Assembly (NCBI GenBank): GCA_035508435.1
Contig: DATJNA010000125.1
Location: forward strand, 1-64,000
DNA: 64,000 nucleotides
From: JASHVB01 sp035508435
GTDB lineage: Bacteria > Pseudomonadota > Alphaproteobacteria > Acetobacterales > Acetobacteraceae
Direction of reading: 5' to 3'
The notes below the pieces were generated by a model. It saw only the letters and a program-made list of their open reading frames with translations. It ran no database searches and had not been told where the DNA came from. The translations under genes and the position numbers were made by a program. Shown piece after piece: positions 1-9,584 of this stretch (within the stretch, counting starts at the first letter, position 1; each line of letters opens with the position of its first letter).

Positions 1-1170
<1,170 letters not shown>

Positions 1171-1262
1171 GGGTGGGGGCCTCGGGTTGAGCGGGCAGGT
1201 TATCGCGCCGGCTGAGTGCCGCCTATGCCTGCGGCCGGCAGGGTCGTGTGGCGAAGCGGCAG

Positions 1263-1444
1263 GGAGGCGTCGCGACGGGCAGGCAAGCGTCGCCGTGGGC
1301 AAGGAGGTGTCGCGACGGGCAGGAAGGCGTCGCGACAGGCAGGGAGGGGAGGCGTCGCGACGGGCAGGAAGGCGTCGCGACGGGCAGGCAAGCGTCGCCG
1401 TGGGCAAGGAGGTGTCGCGGCGGGCAGGGAGGCGTCGCGAGCGG
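1263..1444. repeat. 20-bp GC-rich tandem repeat, about nine imperfect copies
   Basis: Unit close to GGAGGCGTCGCGACGGGCAG, repeated head to tail about nine times with point differences and one 5-bp insertion. A three-unit block (standard, 'gcaagcgtcgccgtgggcaa', 'ggaggtgtcgcg...') occurs twice, suggesting a 60-bp higher-order duplication. Because 20 is not a multiple of 3, every frame is open but encodes only low-complexity sequence, so I do not call any gene here. It fills most of the gap between the exonuclease gene and otsA. Confidence 0.9.
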
Positions 1445-1478
1445 CATCGAGGTGCCGCAGCCGGCGGGGAGGCGGTGA

Positions 1479-2324
1479 TCAGACGGAGCTCTGCGGCGCG
1501 GCCATTGCCGCGATGCGCTGGGCCAGCCGCCCCAATCCCCATTCCTGCGCCAGCGCGGCGGCGGTCTCCCAGGTCGGCGTCTGATCCTCCGGCGACGGCA
1601 GGGGCGCCCCTGCGTCCATGGTGGCGATCCGCCGGTAGAGACGCAGCGCTGCGGCCTCGTCGGCAAATCGTCCCGCCGCCAGGATGTCTTCCAGCGTGCC
1701 AAATTGCTGCAGCAGGGCGGCGGCGGTCTTGGCGCCGACGCCGCGCGCGCCCGGCAGCCGATCCGACGGATCGCCGCGCAGTGCAATGAAGTCCGGCACC
1801 TGGCGCGGCTCGACGCCGTAGCGTTCGCGCACCTCGGCGGGGCCGATGCGCGCCATCTCTCCGGCCTTCACCGGGTGCAGGATCGTCGTCGCGGCGGAGG
1901 CGAGCTGGAACGCGTCGCGATCGCCGCTGGCGACCAGCACGCTGCCGCCGCCGCGCTCCTCGCTCGCCGTCGCGGCCGCGAGGAAGTCGTCTGCCTCGAA
2001 GCCGGCCGCCTTGCCGTTGGCGAAACCGCAGGCACGCACGAAGTCCGGAATGAGGGCCAATTGCTCGATGATCGCGGCGTCGAATTCGCGGCCGCCCTGA
2101 TAGGCCGGGAACAATCGCTGCCGGAAGTTTGGCGTCTCCAGCGTGTCCCATCCCACCATGACCGCGCGCGGTTGCACTTGCTCATAAAAACGCAACAGCA
2201 GGTTGGCGAAGCCGATGATCGCGCCGGCAGGCCGGCCGTCCGCCAGCCGCATCGTCTTCGGCAGGGCGTGATAGGCACGATGGGCGAAGTTGTCGCCGTC
2301 GATCGCGAGCAAGGGGCGGGCCAT
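1479..2324 (-). CDS. Stand-alone 5'-3' exonuclease (FEN / Pol I N-terminal domain type)
   Basis: A 281-residue protein resembling only the 5' nuclease domain of DNA polymerase I. It opens with LLAIDGDNFAHRAYHAL, where acidic residues bind the catalytic metals. GFEADDFLAA and SGDRDAFQL carry further Asp/Glu ligands. PDFIALRGDPSDRLPGARG followed by GAKTAAALLQQFG is the helix-hairpin-helix/H3TH DNA-binding region. There is no polymerase domain. Such single-domain proteins (ExoIX/Xni-like or actinobacterial-style) are known, and are thought to act on flap or gapped DNA. The ATG start sits 17 residues before the HRAYHAL block, as in relatives. It reads toward otsA; the 5' side is divergent from a small membrane protein gene. 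Confidence 0.85.
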   Translation of the reverse strand: MARPLLAIDGDNFAHRAYHALPKTMRLADGRPAGAIIGFANLLLRFYEQVQPRAVMVGWDTLETPNFRQRLFPAYQGGREFDAAIIEQLALIPDFVRACGFANGKAAGFEADDFLAAATASEERGGGSVLVASGDRDAFQLASAATTILHPVKAGEMARIGPAEVRERYGVEPRQVPDFIALRGDPSDRLPGARGVGAKTAAALLQQFGTLEDILAAGRFADEAAALRLYRRIATMDAGAPLPSPEDQTPTWETAAALAQEWGLGRLAQRIAAMAAPQSSV

Positions 2325-2516
2325 GCCGGATGCTGCCGCCGGGGTGTGGCGGTGGCAATTCCGTCCGATCGGTCAGCCTGGCCGGCACGGCCATGATCGT
2401 CGGGGACGCGCGATATCGCGCCACACTTGTCACTCTCAGCCGGCCGCCGCGGCGCCTTACATCCGTGCACGACCCGGCAGCGGCCGGAACGACGACAACC
2501 GGTGAGGAGGCGAACG

Positions 2517-2780
2517 ATGCCGTCCGCAACATCCAACCAGACCAGCACACGGGACGGTCAGCCGCGCGGCGCGACCGGATGGCTCGCCCTCGCGGCCTCG
2601 CCGACCTTCGCGCTCATGGCCCTGGTTGCGGCCAACGACGCCGCCGCGATGCCGTATTGCTCTGCGGCTTCGGGCCTGCTGCCGATCGGCGGCATGACCG
2701 CGATGTACCTGCTGATGAGCTTGTTCCATCTGTCGCCGTGGCTGCGGCTCGCGTCCGGCCGGACGTGGGCGCGCAGCTGA
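2517..2780 (+). CDS. Small membrane protein of unknown function (87 aa)
   Basis: Starts at an ATG eight bases after GGTGAGGAGGC, a clear ribosome-binding site; a longer upstream extension of the frame lacks one. The N terminus is Ser/Thr-rich and polar (about 20 residues). Two hydrophobic segments follow, around residues 22-45 and 50-70, with the sequence SGLLPIGGMTAMYLLMS and then FHLSPWLRL. I do not recognise a named domain. It ends 32 bp before the DUF899 gene on the same strand, so the two are probably co-transcribed. Confidence 0.7.
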   Translation: MPSATSNQTSTRDGQPRGATGWLALAASPTFALMALVAANDAAAMPYCSAASGLLPIGGMTAMYLLMSLFHLSPWLRLASGRTWARS

Positions 2781-2812
2781 TCGATCGGCAAACCCAACCA
2801 AGGGAGAGGACC

Positions 2813-3508
2813 ATGAACCACGCCATCGTTTCACGCGAAGAGTGGCTTGACGCCCGCAAGGCACTGCATGCGAAAGAGCGCGCGATGACCCACGCACTCG
2901 ACGCGCTGCGCGCCGAGCGCCGGGAGCTGCCCTGGGTCAGGATCGACAAGTCCTATGTGTTCCAGGGGCCCGATGGCGCCTGCACGCTCGGCGACTTGTT
3001 CCGCGGCCGCAGCCAGCTCGCGGTTTATAACTTCATGCTGACTCCGGGCTCCGATCATGTATGTCCCGGATGTTCCTTCATCTCCGATCATATCGACGCG
3101 GCGCGGCAGCATTTCGAGCAAGCCGATCTGGCGTTCGCCGCCGTCTCGCGCGTGCCGTTGCAGCGGATCGAGCAAGTGAAGGCGCGGATGGGCTGGACAT
3201 TCCCCTGGGTGTCGTCGCACGGCAGCGACTTCAACTATGATTTCGGCGTGTCGTTCAAGCCCGAGGACATTGCCGCGGGCCGCGCGATCTACAATTACGG
3301 CGAGGTGCTGCGGGAGAGCCAGGACATGTTCGGCGCTCATATCTTCGTAAAGGACGAGGGCGGCGCGATCTGCCACACCTACTCGACCTTCCGTCGTGGC
3401 GCGGAGCTGCTGATGGGTGCGCTGAACTGGCTCGATCTCGCCCCCAAGGGCCGCAACCAGAGCGCCGGCACGAGGACCTGGCTGCGGCTGCACGACGAGT
3501 ATCGCTGA
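2813..3508 (+). CDS. DUF899 family thioredoxin-fold protein
   Basis: 231 residues. The start ATG follows AGGGAGAGGACC. The N terminus (VSREEWLDARKALHAKE) and the block LPWVRIDKSYVFQGPDG are typical of DUF899 proteins. The central YNFMLTPGSDHVCPGCSF carries a CxxC pair in the position of a thioredoxin-like active site. YNYGE and the C-terminal 'HTYSTFRRGAELL' are also family features. Members are predicted thiol-disulfide or peroxiredoxin-like proteins, but no reaction is established, so the role here is inferred. It is the second gene of a probable two-gene unit with a small membrane protein. Confidence 0.85.
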   Translation: MNHAIVSREEWLDARKALHAKERAMTHALDALRAERRELPWVRIDKSYVFQGPDGACTLGDLFRGRSQLAVYNFMLTPGSDHVCPGCSFISDHIDAARQHFEQADLAFAAVSRVPLQRIEQVKARMGWTFPWVSSHGSDFNYDFGVSFKPEDIAAGRAIYNYGEVLRESQDMFGAHIFVKDEGGAICHTYSTFRRGAELLMGALNWLDLAPKGRNQSAGTRTWLRLHDEYR

Positions 3509-3555
3509 GTCGTCGGTTCGCAGGACGACAGGCGGCGCCGCCCCCATCGCCCCTT

Positions 3556-3700
3556 TGTCATTGCGAGTCGCCCCATTGTCATTGCGAGGCCCCATAGGGG
3601 CCGCGGCAACCTCGTTCGGTCGGGCGCACGAACCTACGCGCGCCGGCTCGAACGAGATTGCTTCGTCCCGCACGCTTCGCGCGCGGTCCTCGCAATGACA
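3556..3700. repeat. Dispersed palindromic repeat, copy 1
   Basis: Bounded by TGTCATTGCGAG on the left and CTCGCAATGACA on the right, which are inverse complements. An inner pair is related to 'GCAACCTCGTTC ... GAACGAGATTGCTTCGTC'. The same boundary and core recur near 8.6, 14.8, 35.5, 54.9, 57.4 and 62.0 kb, always between genes. No open frame with coding character lies inside. Confidence 0.85.
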
Positions 3701-3736
3701 TGGCGCGCCTGACCCGCGGTTCCCGGCCAGTGGCTA

Positions 3737-4090
3737 CTAAAGGCCCAGCGCGTGCCAGCGCTCCATACCGCCGCGCAGCACGGCGACATCCACGGCACCG
3801 GCGGCACATAATTGCGCGGCTGCCGCTGCCGAACGCCGATCGGTCTTGCACACCGTGACGATGGTGCCCATCTGCCGTGCCAGTTCCGGCACGCGTGTCG
3901 GCAGTTCTGTCATTGGGATGTTCACCGCTCCGGCGATATGGCCGAGCGGGCCGACAAATTCCTCGCCCGTGCGCACATCCAGGATCAGCGGTGGCGTATC
4001 GCCTGAAAGCCGGCGTGACAGAGTTTCCGCCTCGATCCAGGCGGGCGCGGCAGGCCTGGAACGGCGGAGCCGGCGCGACAACCCGAACAT
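3737..4090 (-). CDS. Rhodanese-like domain protein
   Basis: 117 residues, a single rhodanese domain. LILDVRTGEEFVGPLGHIAGAVNIP is split over the N-terminal half, and the active-site loop is VCKTDRRSAAAA, where the Cys is the persulfide-forming residue. The C-terminal VLRGGMERWHALGL is the normal rhodanese ending. Likely a sulfurtransferase or sulfur-relay protein in the cytoplasm; there is no signal peptide, although the N terminus is basic. It sits alone between a dispersed repeat and the MFS carrier gene, and substrate and partner cannot be read from the sequence. Confidence 0.9.
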   Translation of the reverse strand: MFGLSRRLRRSRPAAPAWIEAETLSRRLSGDTPPLILDVRTGEEFVGPLGHIAGAVNIPMTELPTRVPELARQMGTIVTVCKTDRRSAAAAAQLCAAGAVDVAVLRGGMERWHALGL

Positions 4091-4212
4091 GGTGCCTCCA
4101 CCGATGTGAAGCGTCGCGCCAGCTTACGCCTGCCGGCGCGCGCAAGACAAAGCCGGGCGGAGCGTGCCCGTTATCAAGGGAACGCTCCGCCCGTCAGAGC
4201 GAGGCAGTACGA

Positions 4213-5493
4213 TCAGGCCAGGACGAGCTTGTGATCCAGCACCTTGCCCTTGGTCTCTGGTCCGGCCAGCACGGCGAAGATGAAGCTGACGGCGCCGGCG
4301 CAGGTGCCGATCAGCATGGAGATGCCGAAGCCGACGCCGTAGCCGCTGGCGATGCCGGTCAGGATCAGCGGCACGAAGCCGGCGCAGAACGACCCGATAT
4401 GATAGACGAAGGCGCCTGCGGTCGCGCGCACCTCGGTCGGGAAGCGTTCGGCGAGGTAGCTCGGGTTCTGGCCATAGATCGCCTGGCCGAACAAGCCTTG
4501 CAGGGTGAAGCCGGCGATGATCAGCGTCAGGTCGTGCGACAGCAGGTAGATCGGCGTGATCAGGATCGCGATGGCGGCCGGAATGATCATCGACCAGCGG
4601 CGGCCGATGCGGTCTGCCAGGTGGCCCCAGAAGCCCATCGCCAGGAACGCCAGCAGGTTCGCCAGCGCGACCGGCGTGGCGACGATGGCCGGGCTCAGGT
4701 TCAGGTCCTTTTGCAGGTGGGTCGCGAACAAGGCGTTGATCGAGTAGTAGACGATGAAGCCGCTGATCATCCACCAGCACGCCGTCAGCGTGTTGCCCAG
4801 CATCGCGGGCTTGAAGATGCTGAACAATGGCGTGTGTACCTGGCGATCCTCGGCGTGCTGCGCCGCGCGGTTCTGCTGCCAGACCTCCGGTTCCTTGACG
4901 AAGAAGCGCACGTAGATCACGGCCAATGCGGGCAGGATGCCGATCCACAGCATGCCGCGCCAGCCGATGGTGTTGAACAGCAGGCCGTAGATCAGGCTGG
5001 CGATCAGGAAGCCGAGGCTCCAGGAACCTTGCAGGATGCCGCTCATGAATCCGCGTGACCGGGCGGGCCAGGACTCCATCGCCAGTGCCGCGCCGGCGGG
5101 CCATTCACCGCCCATGCCGAGGCCGAGCAAGGCGCGGAACAAGAACAGTACGGTGAAACTGGGCGAGAAGCCGGCGGCGAAGTTGCACAGCGAATAGAGC
5201 AGGATGGAGACCATCAATGGGATCCGGCGGCCGATGCGGTCGGCGATCCAGCCCGACGTAACGGCGCCGACCAGGCGCAGCCACAGCGTCACCGACAGCA
5301 CGAAGGCGACGGCGGTCAGCGGCACACCGAACTCCTTGGAGATCGGCACCATGATCAGCAGAAACATGGTGAAGTCGAACGCATCGAGCGTCCAGCCGAG
5401 CCAGCCGGCGATCCATGCCATCCACTGGTCTTTGGTGGGTTCGCGGTACCAGGGGACCGATCCCCCGGCGGAGGAGCCTGCGACAGCACTCAT
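4213..5493 (-). CDS. MFS transporter, sialate/lactate:H+ symporter type
   Basis: 426 residues with about 12 hydrophobic segments. The TM2-TM3 loop motif GWIADRIGRR recurs as GHLADRIGRR in the second half, the MFS hallmark. WLGWTLDAFDFTMFL near the N terminus and GMGGEWPAGAALAMESWP match the SHS group that includes sialate (NanT) and monocarboxylate (Jen1-like) carriers. I chose the ATG preceded by GGGAGGC; a longer reading adds 15 residues with no ribosome-binding site. Substrate is unproven and is probably an organic acid. It is the only gene in its unit, with a 500-bp region upstream. Confidence 0.88.
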   Translation of the reverse strand: MSAVAGSSAGGSVPWYREPTKDQWMAWIAGWLGWTLDAFDFTMFLLIMVPISKEFGVPLTAVAFVLSVTLWLRLVGAVTSGWIADRIGRRIPLMVSILLYSLCNFAAGFSPSFTVLFLFRALLGLGMGGEWPAGAALAMESWPARSRGFMSGILQGSWSLGFLIASLIYGLLFNTIGWRGMLWIGILPALAVIYVRFFVKEPEVWQQNRAAQHAEDRQVHTPLFSIFKPAMLGNTLTACWWMISGFIVYYSINALFATHLQKDLNLSPAIVATPVALANLLAFLAMGFWGHLADRIGRRWSMIIPAAIAILITPIYLLSHDLTLIIAGFTLQGLFGQAIYGQNPSYLAERFPTEVRATAGAFVYHIGSFCAGFVPLILTGIASGYGVGFGISMLIGTCAGAVSFIFAVLAGPETKGKVLDHKLVLA

Positions 5494-5999
5494 CTTGATA
5501 AAGCCTCCCGTATGATTGGCGGCCCGCGCGGCGCGCAAGGAGGGCTTCGTCGGGCGGATGGCGCTCGCCTCGATCGGTCCTCATCGAGCGCCGTGTAGGC
5601 CCGAGGACGCGCAGCGGCGCCTTTGGAATAGATGCGGCTGCAACGATCCGACGCTAGCGGGATAGCGGGCAAGGCACAAGGCAGGTTTGCGCTGGATGGG
5701 ATGCTGAAATTGAGATTATTCTTGACACACTGGCGAGATGTAGGGCTTTTCCTGGCATATTCCCAATGTCCCGACACCCGCACGAGCGTTTCCGGCGCCG
5801 ATCGATTCTAGTTGGTGCGCCGGTGCGTCCCGCCTGAAGCATGCCGCAGATCCGCAAGGCCGGTGCGTTCACGCAACAGTGGCGCGTCGACGATCGTACC
5901 GTAACGAGCAGCGGTCGCGGGCGGGGCGGTGAGCTACGGTGTTTCCATCGACCGCCGGGTGTGGCTCTACTCACCTGCTCCCATCAACGGAGATCGAGC
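5494..5999. other. Intergenic region between divergent genes, no gene seen
   Basis: About 500 bp between the MFS gene (reading left) and the VOC-family gene (reading right). It is more AT-rich around 5700-5770 than its surroundings, and TTGACA occurs at 5722 on the plus strand. I could not match a convincing -10 element at normal spacing. Small open frames here have no ribosome-binding site or recognisable product. It presumably holds both promoters. Confidence 0.5.
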
Positions 6000-6401
6000 A
6001 TGGAGATCCAGCCCTATTTGTTCCTCGAAGGCCGCTGCGAGGAGGCGATCGCGTTCTATCGCCAGGCACTGGGCGCGAAGCCGGCCATGATGATGCGGTT
6101 CAAGGATTGTCCGGATCAGACGATGATCCCGCCCGGCGGCGGCGACAAGATCATGCATGCGCGTCTCGACATCGGTGACACGACGCTGCTGCTGTCGGAC
6201 GGGCGCTGCCAGGGAGCGCAGAATTTCCAAGGCTTCGCCTTGTCGATCACCGCGCCGGACGCGCCCAGCGCCGAGCGGCTTTTCCACGCGTTGAGCGAGG
6301 GCGGGGAAGTGCGGATGCCGATCGCCAAGACGTTCTTCTCGCCCGCCTTCGGCATGCTGGCAGACCGTTTCGGCGTGGCATGGATGGTGTACGTCGCCTA
6401 G
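6000..6401 (+). CDS. VOC family (PhnB-like / glyoxalase fold) protein
   Basis: 133 residues starting at the ATG after GGAGATCGAGC. IQPYLFLEGRCEEAIAFYRQ is the PhnB/3-demethylubiquinone-methyltransferase-like opening of small VOC proteins. 'MHARLDIGDTTLLLSDG' and the ending 'FGMLADRFGVAWMVYV' complete the beta-alpha-beta-beta-beta fold. Members are mostly uncharacterised; some are metal-dependent lyases, dioxygenases or resistance proteins. No specific function can be assigned. It converges on the TfdA-like gene, 70 bp away. Confidence 0.88.
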   Translation: MEIQPYLFLEGRCEEAIAFYRQALGAKPAMMMRFKDCPDQTMIPPGGGDKIMHARLDIGDTTLLLSDGRCQGAQNFQGFALSITAPDAPSAERLFHALSEGGEVRMPIAKTFFSPAFGMLADRFGVAWMVYVA

Positions 6402-6471
6402 CCGCCCGGGCCTGGCCCGCGCCATCGCGGCGGCGGCGGCGTCTATGCCGCCATCGCGGCGGCGGACGCGT

Positions 6472-7371
6472 TCATGCCGCCGCCGCGGCCTCGTCGCAGT
6501 CCCGCTCATGCAACGAGGCCAGATCGAGCACGGTCGTGCGCCGCATGTCGCGCACCCGCGACAGGTCGTAGCGGCAGCCGCGGTGCATGACCGAACGGTT
6601 GTCCCACAGCACCAGATCGCCCGGCCGCCAGGCATGGCGGTAGACGAACGCCGGTTGCGTCGCATGCTCTTGCAGATCGCGCAGCAGGATGCGGCCGGCG
6701 GGCAACTTCATGCCGATCACCCGGCGCGCATGGGCACCGATATACAAAGCCTTGCGGCCGCTGCCCGGATGGGTCCGCACCAAGGGCCAGCGGACCGGCG
6801 GCATGGCGCCGCGGATCTCCGCCTCGGTCGGCTCCCAGCCCAGCGTGCTGCGCGAATGGTGCACCCAATGCTCGGCGAAACGGTCCTCGACCTCGCTGCG
6901 CAACATTTCGGGCAGCGCATCACAGGCGGCGCGGCAGTCGGCGAATTCCGTCTCGCCGCCCCAGGGCGGCACCACGACCGCGCGCAACATGGAATATTTC
7001 GCGGCCGGCCGCTGATAGGAACTGTCGGAATGCCACAGCCGCGTGCCGAGCAATGACAGCACGCGGCGGTGGTCGGGATCGATGACGTAGCCGTTCTCGT
7101 CGAGGTTGGAGAGATCGATCATTTGCTCCGGGATGCGGCTGTCGGCGCTCTTCACCGCTTTCTTGCGGCCGATATCGGGCGGGCCGAAATTGGCGGTGAA
7201 GGCAAGCTGCTGCGCGTCATCCACGCGCTGCGCCGGAAACACCAGCACGGCGTGGCGGTCGATGGCTTGCTCGAACATCCGCGCGGCGGCCGCGTCGATT
7301 GGCTCGCGCATGTCGAAGCCGTGCACGGCCGCCGCGAAATGCTGTTGCAGCGGTTCGAAGGTGACGGCCAT
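6472..7371 (-). CDS. TauD/TfdA family Fe(II)/2-oxoglutarate dioxygenase, closest in appearance to TfdA
   Basis: 299 residues. The facial triad is visible: H114 and D116 in LWHSDSSYQ and H263 in SVMHRG, with the 2-oxoglutarate-binding Arg in RVRDMRRTT. Blocks such as KYSMLRAVVVPPWGGETEF, MPPVRWPLVRTH and VYRHAWRPGDLVLWDNR look like the 2,4-D dioxygenase TfdA rather than taurine dioxygenase. It probably hydroxylates an aryloxy- or alkyl-carboxylate to start its breakdown; the substrate is unknown. The last residues are a run of Ala encoded by GCG-rich DNA. It is divergent from the MetE-like gene (126 bp). Confidence 0.9.
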   Translation of the reverse strand: MAVTFEPLQQHFAAAVHGFDMREPIDAAAARMFEQAIDRHAVLVFPAQRVDDAQQLAFTANFGPPDIGRKKAVKSADSRIPEQMIDLSNLDENGYVIDPDHRRVLSLLGTRLWHSDSSYQRPAAKYSMLRAVVVPPWGGETEFADCRAACDALPEMLRSEVEDRFAEHWVHHSRSTLGWEPTEAEIRGAMPPVRWPLVRTHPGSGRKALYIGAHARRVIGMKLPAGRILLRDLQEHATQPAFVYRHAWRPGDLVLWDNRSVMHRGCRYDLSRVRDMRRTTVLDLASLHERDCDEAAAAA

Positions 7372-7497
7372 GGTGACGATCCTCTGTGCGCGGACGCGGC
7401 TGGCAACGACGGTATCGCAAACCGCACAACTGGCATAGATTCAGGGCAGCGGAGCGGCCATGGATTCAGCGCAACGGATCGGCGCGGGAGGGAGCAA

Positions 7498-8520
7498 ATG
7501 CTGGAGACCACCATCGCAGGCAGCCTGCCGAAGCCCGGGTGGCTGGCGGAACCGCACCGGCTGTGGGCGCCGTGGCGGCACGAGGGGCAGGCGCTGGAAG
7601 ATGCCAAGCGCGACGCGACGCTGCTGTGGCTGAAGCTGCAACAGGATGCCGGCATCGACATCGTCACCGACGGCGAACAATCGCGCCAGCATTTCGTGCA
7701 CGGCTTCCTGGCGTTCGTGGACGGCATCGATTTCGACCGCCGCGTGGAGATGGGCATTCGCGCCGATCGCTATAAGGCGATGGTCCCGACCGTCACCGGC
7801 GCCGTTGCGCTGCGCGGCCGCGCCCACCGGACGGAGGCGCGGCTGGCGCGGGCGCATACACGCCAGCGGCTGAAGTTCACCCTGCCCGGCCCGATGACCA
7901 TCGTCGATACGATCGCCGACGCGCATTACGGCGACCGTCCCGCGTTGGCCATGGCCTTTGCCGCGGCGCTGAACGAAGAAGCACGCGGCCTCGCCGCCGA
8001 CGGCGTGGACGTGATCCAGTTCGATGAGCCTGCGTTCAACGTTTACATGGATCAGGTCGCCACCTGGGGCATTGCCGCGCTGGAGCGCGCCGCGCAGGGA
8101 CTGCCCTGCAAGACCGCGGTGCATATCTGTTACGGCTATGGCATCCAGGCGAATATCGATTGGAAGGCCGGGCTCGGCACCGAATGGCGGCAATACGAAG
8201 CCACCTTCCCGGTGCTGGCCGCGAGCACGATCGATCAGGTGTCGCTGGAGGCACGCAATTCCCGCGCGCCGCTGCGGCTGCTCCGCTTGCTCCGGGGCAA
8301 GGACGTGCTGCTGGGCGCGATCGACGTGGCGACCGACGCGGTGGAAACGGCGGCGGACGTGGCTGCGGTCATCGAAGACGCGGCCGAGCATGTGCCGCCC
8401 GAACGCTTGTTCCCCTGCACCAACTGCGGCATGGCGCCGATGCGCCGCGATATCGCGGAGGCGAAGCTCCATGCACTGGTGCAGGGCGCAGCGCTGGCAC
8501 GGCGGAGGCTGGGATTGTAG
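7498..8520 (+). CDS. Cobalamin-independent methionine synthase family protein, C-terminal (catalytic) half only
   Basis: 340 residues starting at an ATG after GGGAGGGAGC. TTIAGSLPKPGWLAEP at the start and LPGPMTIVDTIAD resemble the C-terminal domain of MetE. Zinc ligands appear in AVHICYGYG (His and Cys) and FPCTNCGMAPM (Cys near the end), with a Glu in the DVIQFDEPAF block. Full MetE is about 750 residues with an N-terminal duplicate. This is the short form, seen in 'core-MetE' proteins, some of which use a methyl-corrinoid instead of folate as donor. It may therefore make methionine or transfer methyl to another thiol. It stands alone in its unit. Confidence 0.85.
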   Translation: MLETTIAGSLPKPGWLAEPHRLWAPWRHEGQALEDAKRDATLLWLKLQQDAGIDIVTDGEQSRQHFVHGFLAFVDGIDFDRRVEMGIRADRYKAMVPTVTGAVALRGRAHRTEARLARAHTRQRLKFTLPGPMTIVDTIADAHYGDRPALAMAFAAALNEEARGLAADGVDVIQFDEPAFNVYMDQVATWGIAALERAAQGLPCKTAVHICYGYGIQANIDWKAGLGTEWRQYEATFPVLAASTIDQVSLEARNSRAPLRLLRLLRGKDVLLGAIDVATDAVETAADVAAVIEDAAEHVPPERLFPCTNCGMAPMRRDIAEAKLHALVQGAALARRRLGL

Positions 8521-8546
8521 CACCGAAAGCGACGCCCCTGCCCCGC

Positions 8547-8719
8547 TGTCATTGCGAGGAGCAGATGTCATTGCGAGGAGCAGATGTCATTGCGAGGACC
8601 GCGAGCGCAGCGCGGCGGGACGAAGCAACCTCGGTCATCAGAGCATGAATGCTACGTGCGCAACACGACCGGGATTGCTGCGTCCCGCCGCGCTGCGCTC
8701 GCGGTCCTATCAATGACAG
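8547..8719. repeat. Dispersed palindromic repeat, copy 2, with triplicated left end
   Basis: The left end TGTCATTGCGAGGAGCAGA is present twice in tandem (19-bp spacing) and a third time as TGTCATTGCGAGGACCGCGAG. The right end is GCGGTCCTATCAATGACA. The core holds ACGAAGCAACCTCGGTC and, inverted, GACCGGGATTGCTGCGTC. It lies between the MetE-like gene and rnd. Confidence 0.85.
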
Positions 8720-8741
8720 GGGTCGTGATGACAGGGCACGG

Positions 8742-9395
8742 TCAGTGCGCGAAGATGTCCGGGTCGTCGTATCCCAGCACATCCAGCCGTGCCCGCGTCG
8801 GCAGGAACCCGAAGCAGGCCTCCGCCAGCTCCAGCCGGCGCTCCCGCAGGAGCAATGCCTCCAGCTTCGCCCACAGCGCGTGCAGATGCAGCACGTCCGA
8901 CGCGGCATAGGCCAATTGCTCCGCGGTCAACTCCACCGCGCCCCAATCCGACGACTGCTGCTGCTTCGACAATTCGATGCCGAGCAACTCCTTGCACAAA
9001 TCCTTCAGCCCGTATCTGTCGGTGAACGTCCGGGTCAGCCGCGCGGCGATCTTGGTGCAGCGCACCGGTGCCACCGTGATGTCCAGGCTGTATTGCAGCA
9101 CCGCAACGTCGAAGCGGGCGAAATGCATCAGCTTCACCACCACGGGATCCGCCAGCAGCCGCTTCAGGTTAGGGCAGTCGAAGCCGTGCCCGCCAAGCGA
9201 CGGCGGCACAAGCTGCACCAGATGCGCGTGCCCGTCTCCGCCCGACAACTGCACCAGGCACAGCCGGTCGCGGTGCGGCCGCAATCCCATCGTTTCGGTG
9301 TCCACCGCGACAACGGGTCCGAGCGTCAGCCCCTCCGGCAGGTCGTGCCGGTGCAGATGGATGGTGCCGCCCGGCATGAACTGCGTCGTGGTCAT
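8742..9395 (-). CDS. rnd: Ribonuclease D (short, exonuclease domain)
   Basis: 217-residue DEDD-type 3'-5' exonuclease. VVAVDTETMGLRPHRDRLCL has the ExoI Asp-x-Glu, MHFARFDVAVLQYSLDI the ExoII Asp, and QLAYAASDVLHLHAL the ExoIII Tyr/Asp region. It lacks the C-terminal HRDC repeats of E. coli RNase D, as is usual in alphaproteobacteria. It trims the 3' ends of tRNA precursors in the cytoplasm. The frame continues upstream through a tRNA gene, so I take the ATG 35 nt after the tRNA CCA as the start. The arrangement suggests co-transcription with that tRNA. Confidence 0.92.
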   Translation of the reverse strand: MTTTQFMPGGTIHLHRHDLPEGLTLGPVVAVDTETMGLRPHRDRLCLVQLSGGDGHAHLVQLVPPSLGGHGFDCPNLKRLLADPVVVKLMHFARFDVAVLQYSLDITVAPVRCTKIAARLTRTFTDRYGLKDLCKELLGIELSKQQQSSDWGAVELTAEQLAYAASDVLHLHALWAKLEALLLRERRLELAEACFGFLPTRARLDVLGYDDPDIFAH

Positions 9396-9430
9396 GGTGC
9401 TGACTGGAGACCGGTTGCTGTCGACTGATC

Positions 9431-9517
9431 TGGTGCCCAGGAGAAGACTCGAACTTCCACGACCTTGCGGCCACAGGTACCTGAAACCTGCGCGTCTACC
9501 AATTCCGCCACCTGGGC
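9431..9517 (-). tRNA. tRNA-Leu(CAG) with encoded CCA
   Basis: On the minus strand the sequence begins GCCCAGGTGGCGGAATTGG and ends CCTGGGC-A-CCA, giving a seven-base acceptor stem. The anticodon arm is CAGGT-TTCAGGT-ACCTG, with CAG at positions 34-36. A long variable arm, typical of class II tRNA-Leu, follows, then the T arm GGAAG-TTCGAGT-CTTCT with one G-U pair. Body 84 nt plus CCA. It lies 35 nt upstream of rnd on the same strand. Confidence 0.96.
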
Positions 9518-9584
9518 ATTTCGGTGTCCCGCACAAATCGCGGGCAACGGTAGGGCGCGCGGTGTAGCCCCCGATCCCCAGGGC

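Noticed and set aside
1263..1444. Possible CRISPR array
   Set aside because: The units are adjacent with no spacers and no cas genes are nearby; it is an ordinary tandem repeat.
1216..1789. Several open frames rich in Arg/Gly/Ala across the repeat array
   Set aside because: They are produced by a 20-bp repeat read in all frames and have no ribosome-binding site or domain.
5722..5750. TTGACA-based promoter for the VOC-family gene
   Set aside because: The -35 is perfect but no convincing -10 follows at 16-18 bases, and the gene starts 270 bp further on.
6472..7371. Sulfoquinovose or taurine dioxygenase for the sulfosugar operon
   Set aside because: The sequence blocks resemble TfdA (2,4-D dioxygenase) more than TauD, and it is separated from the operon by the MetE-like gene, rnd and the tRNA.
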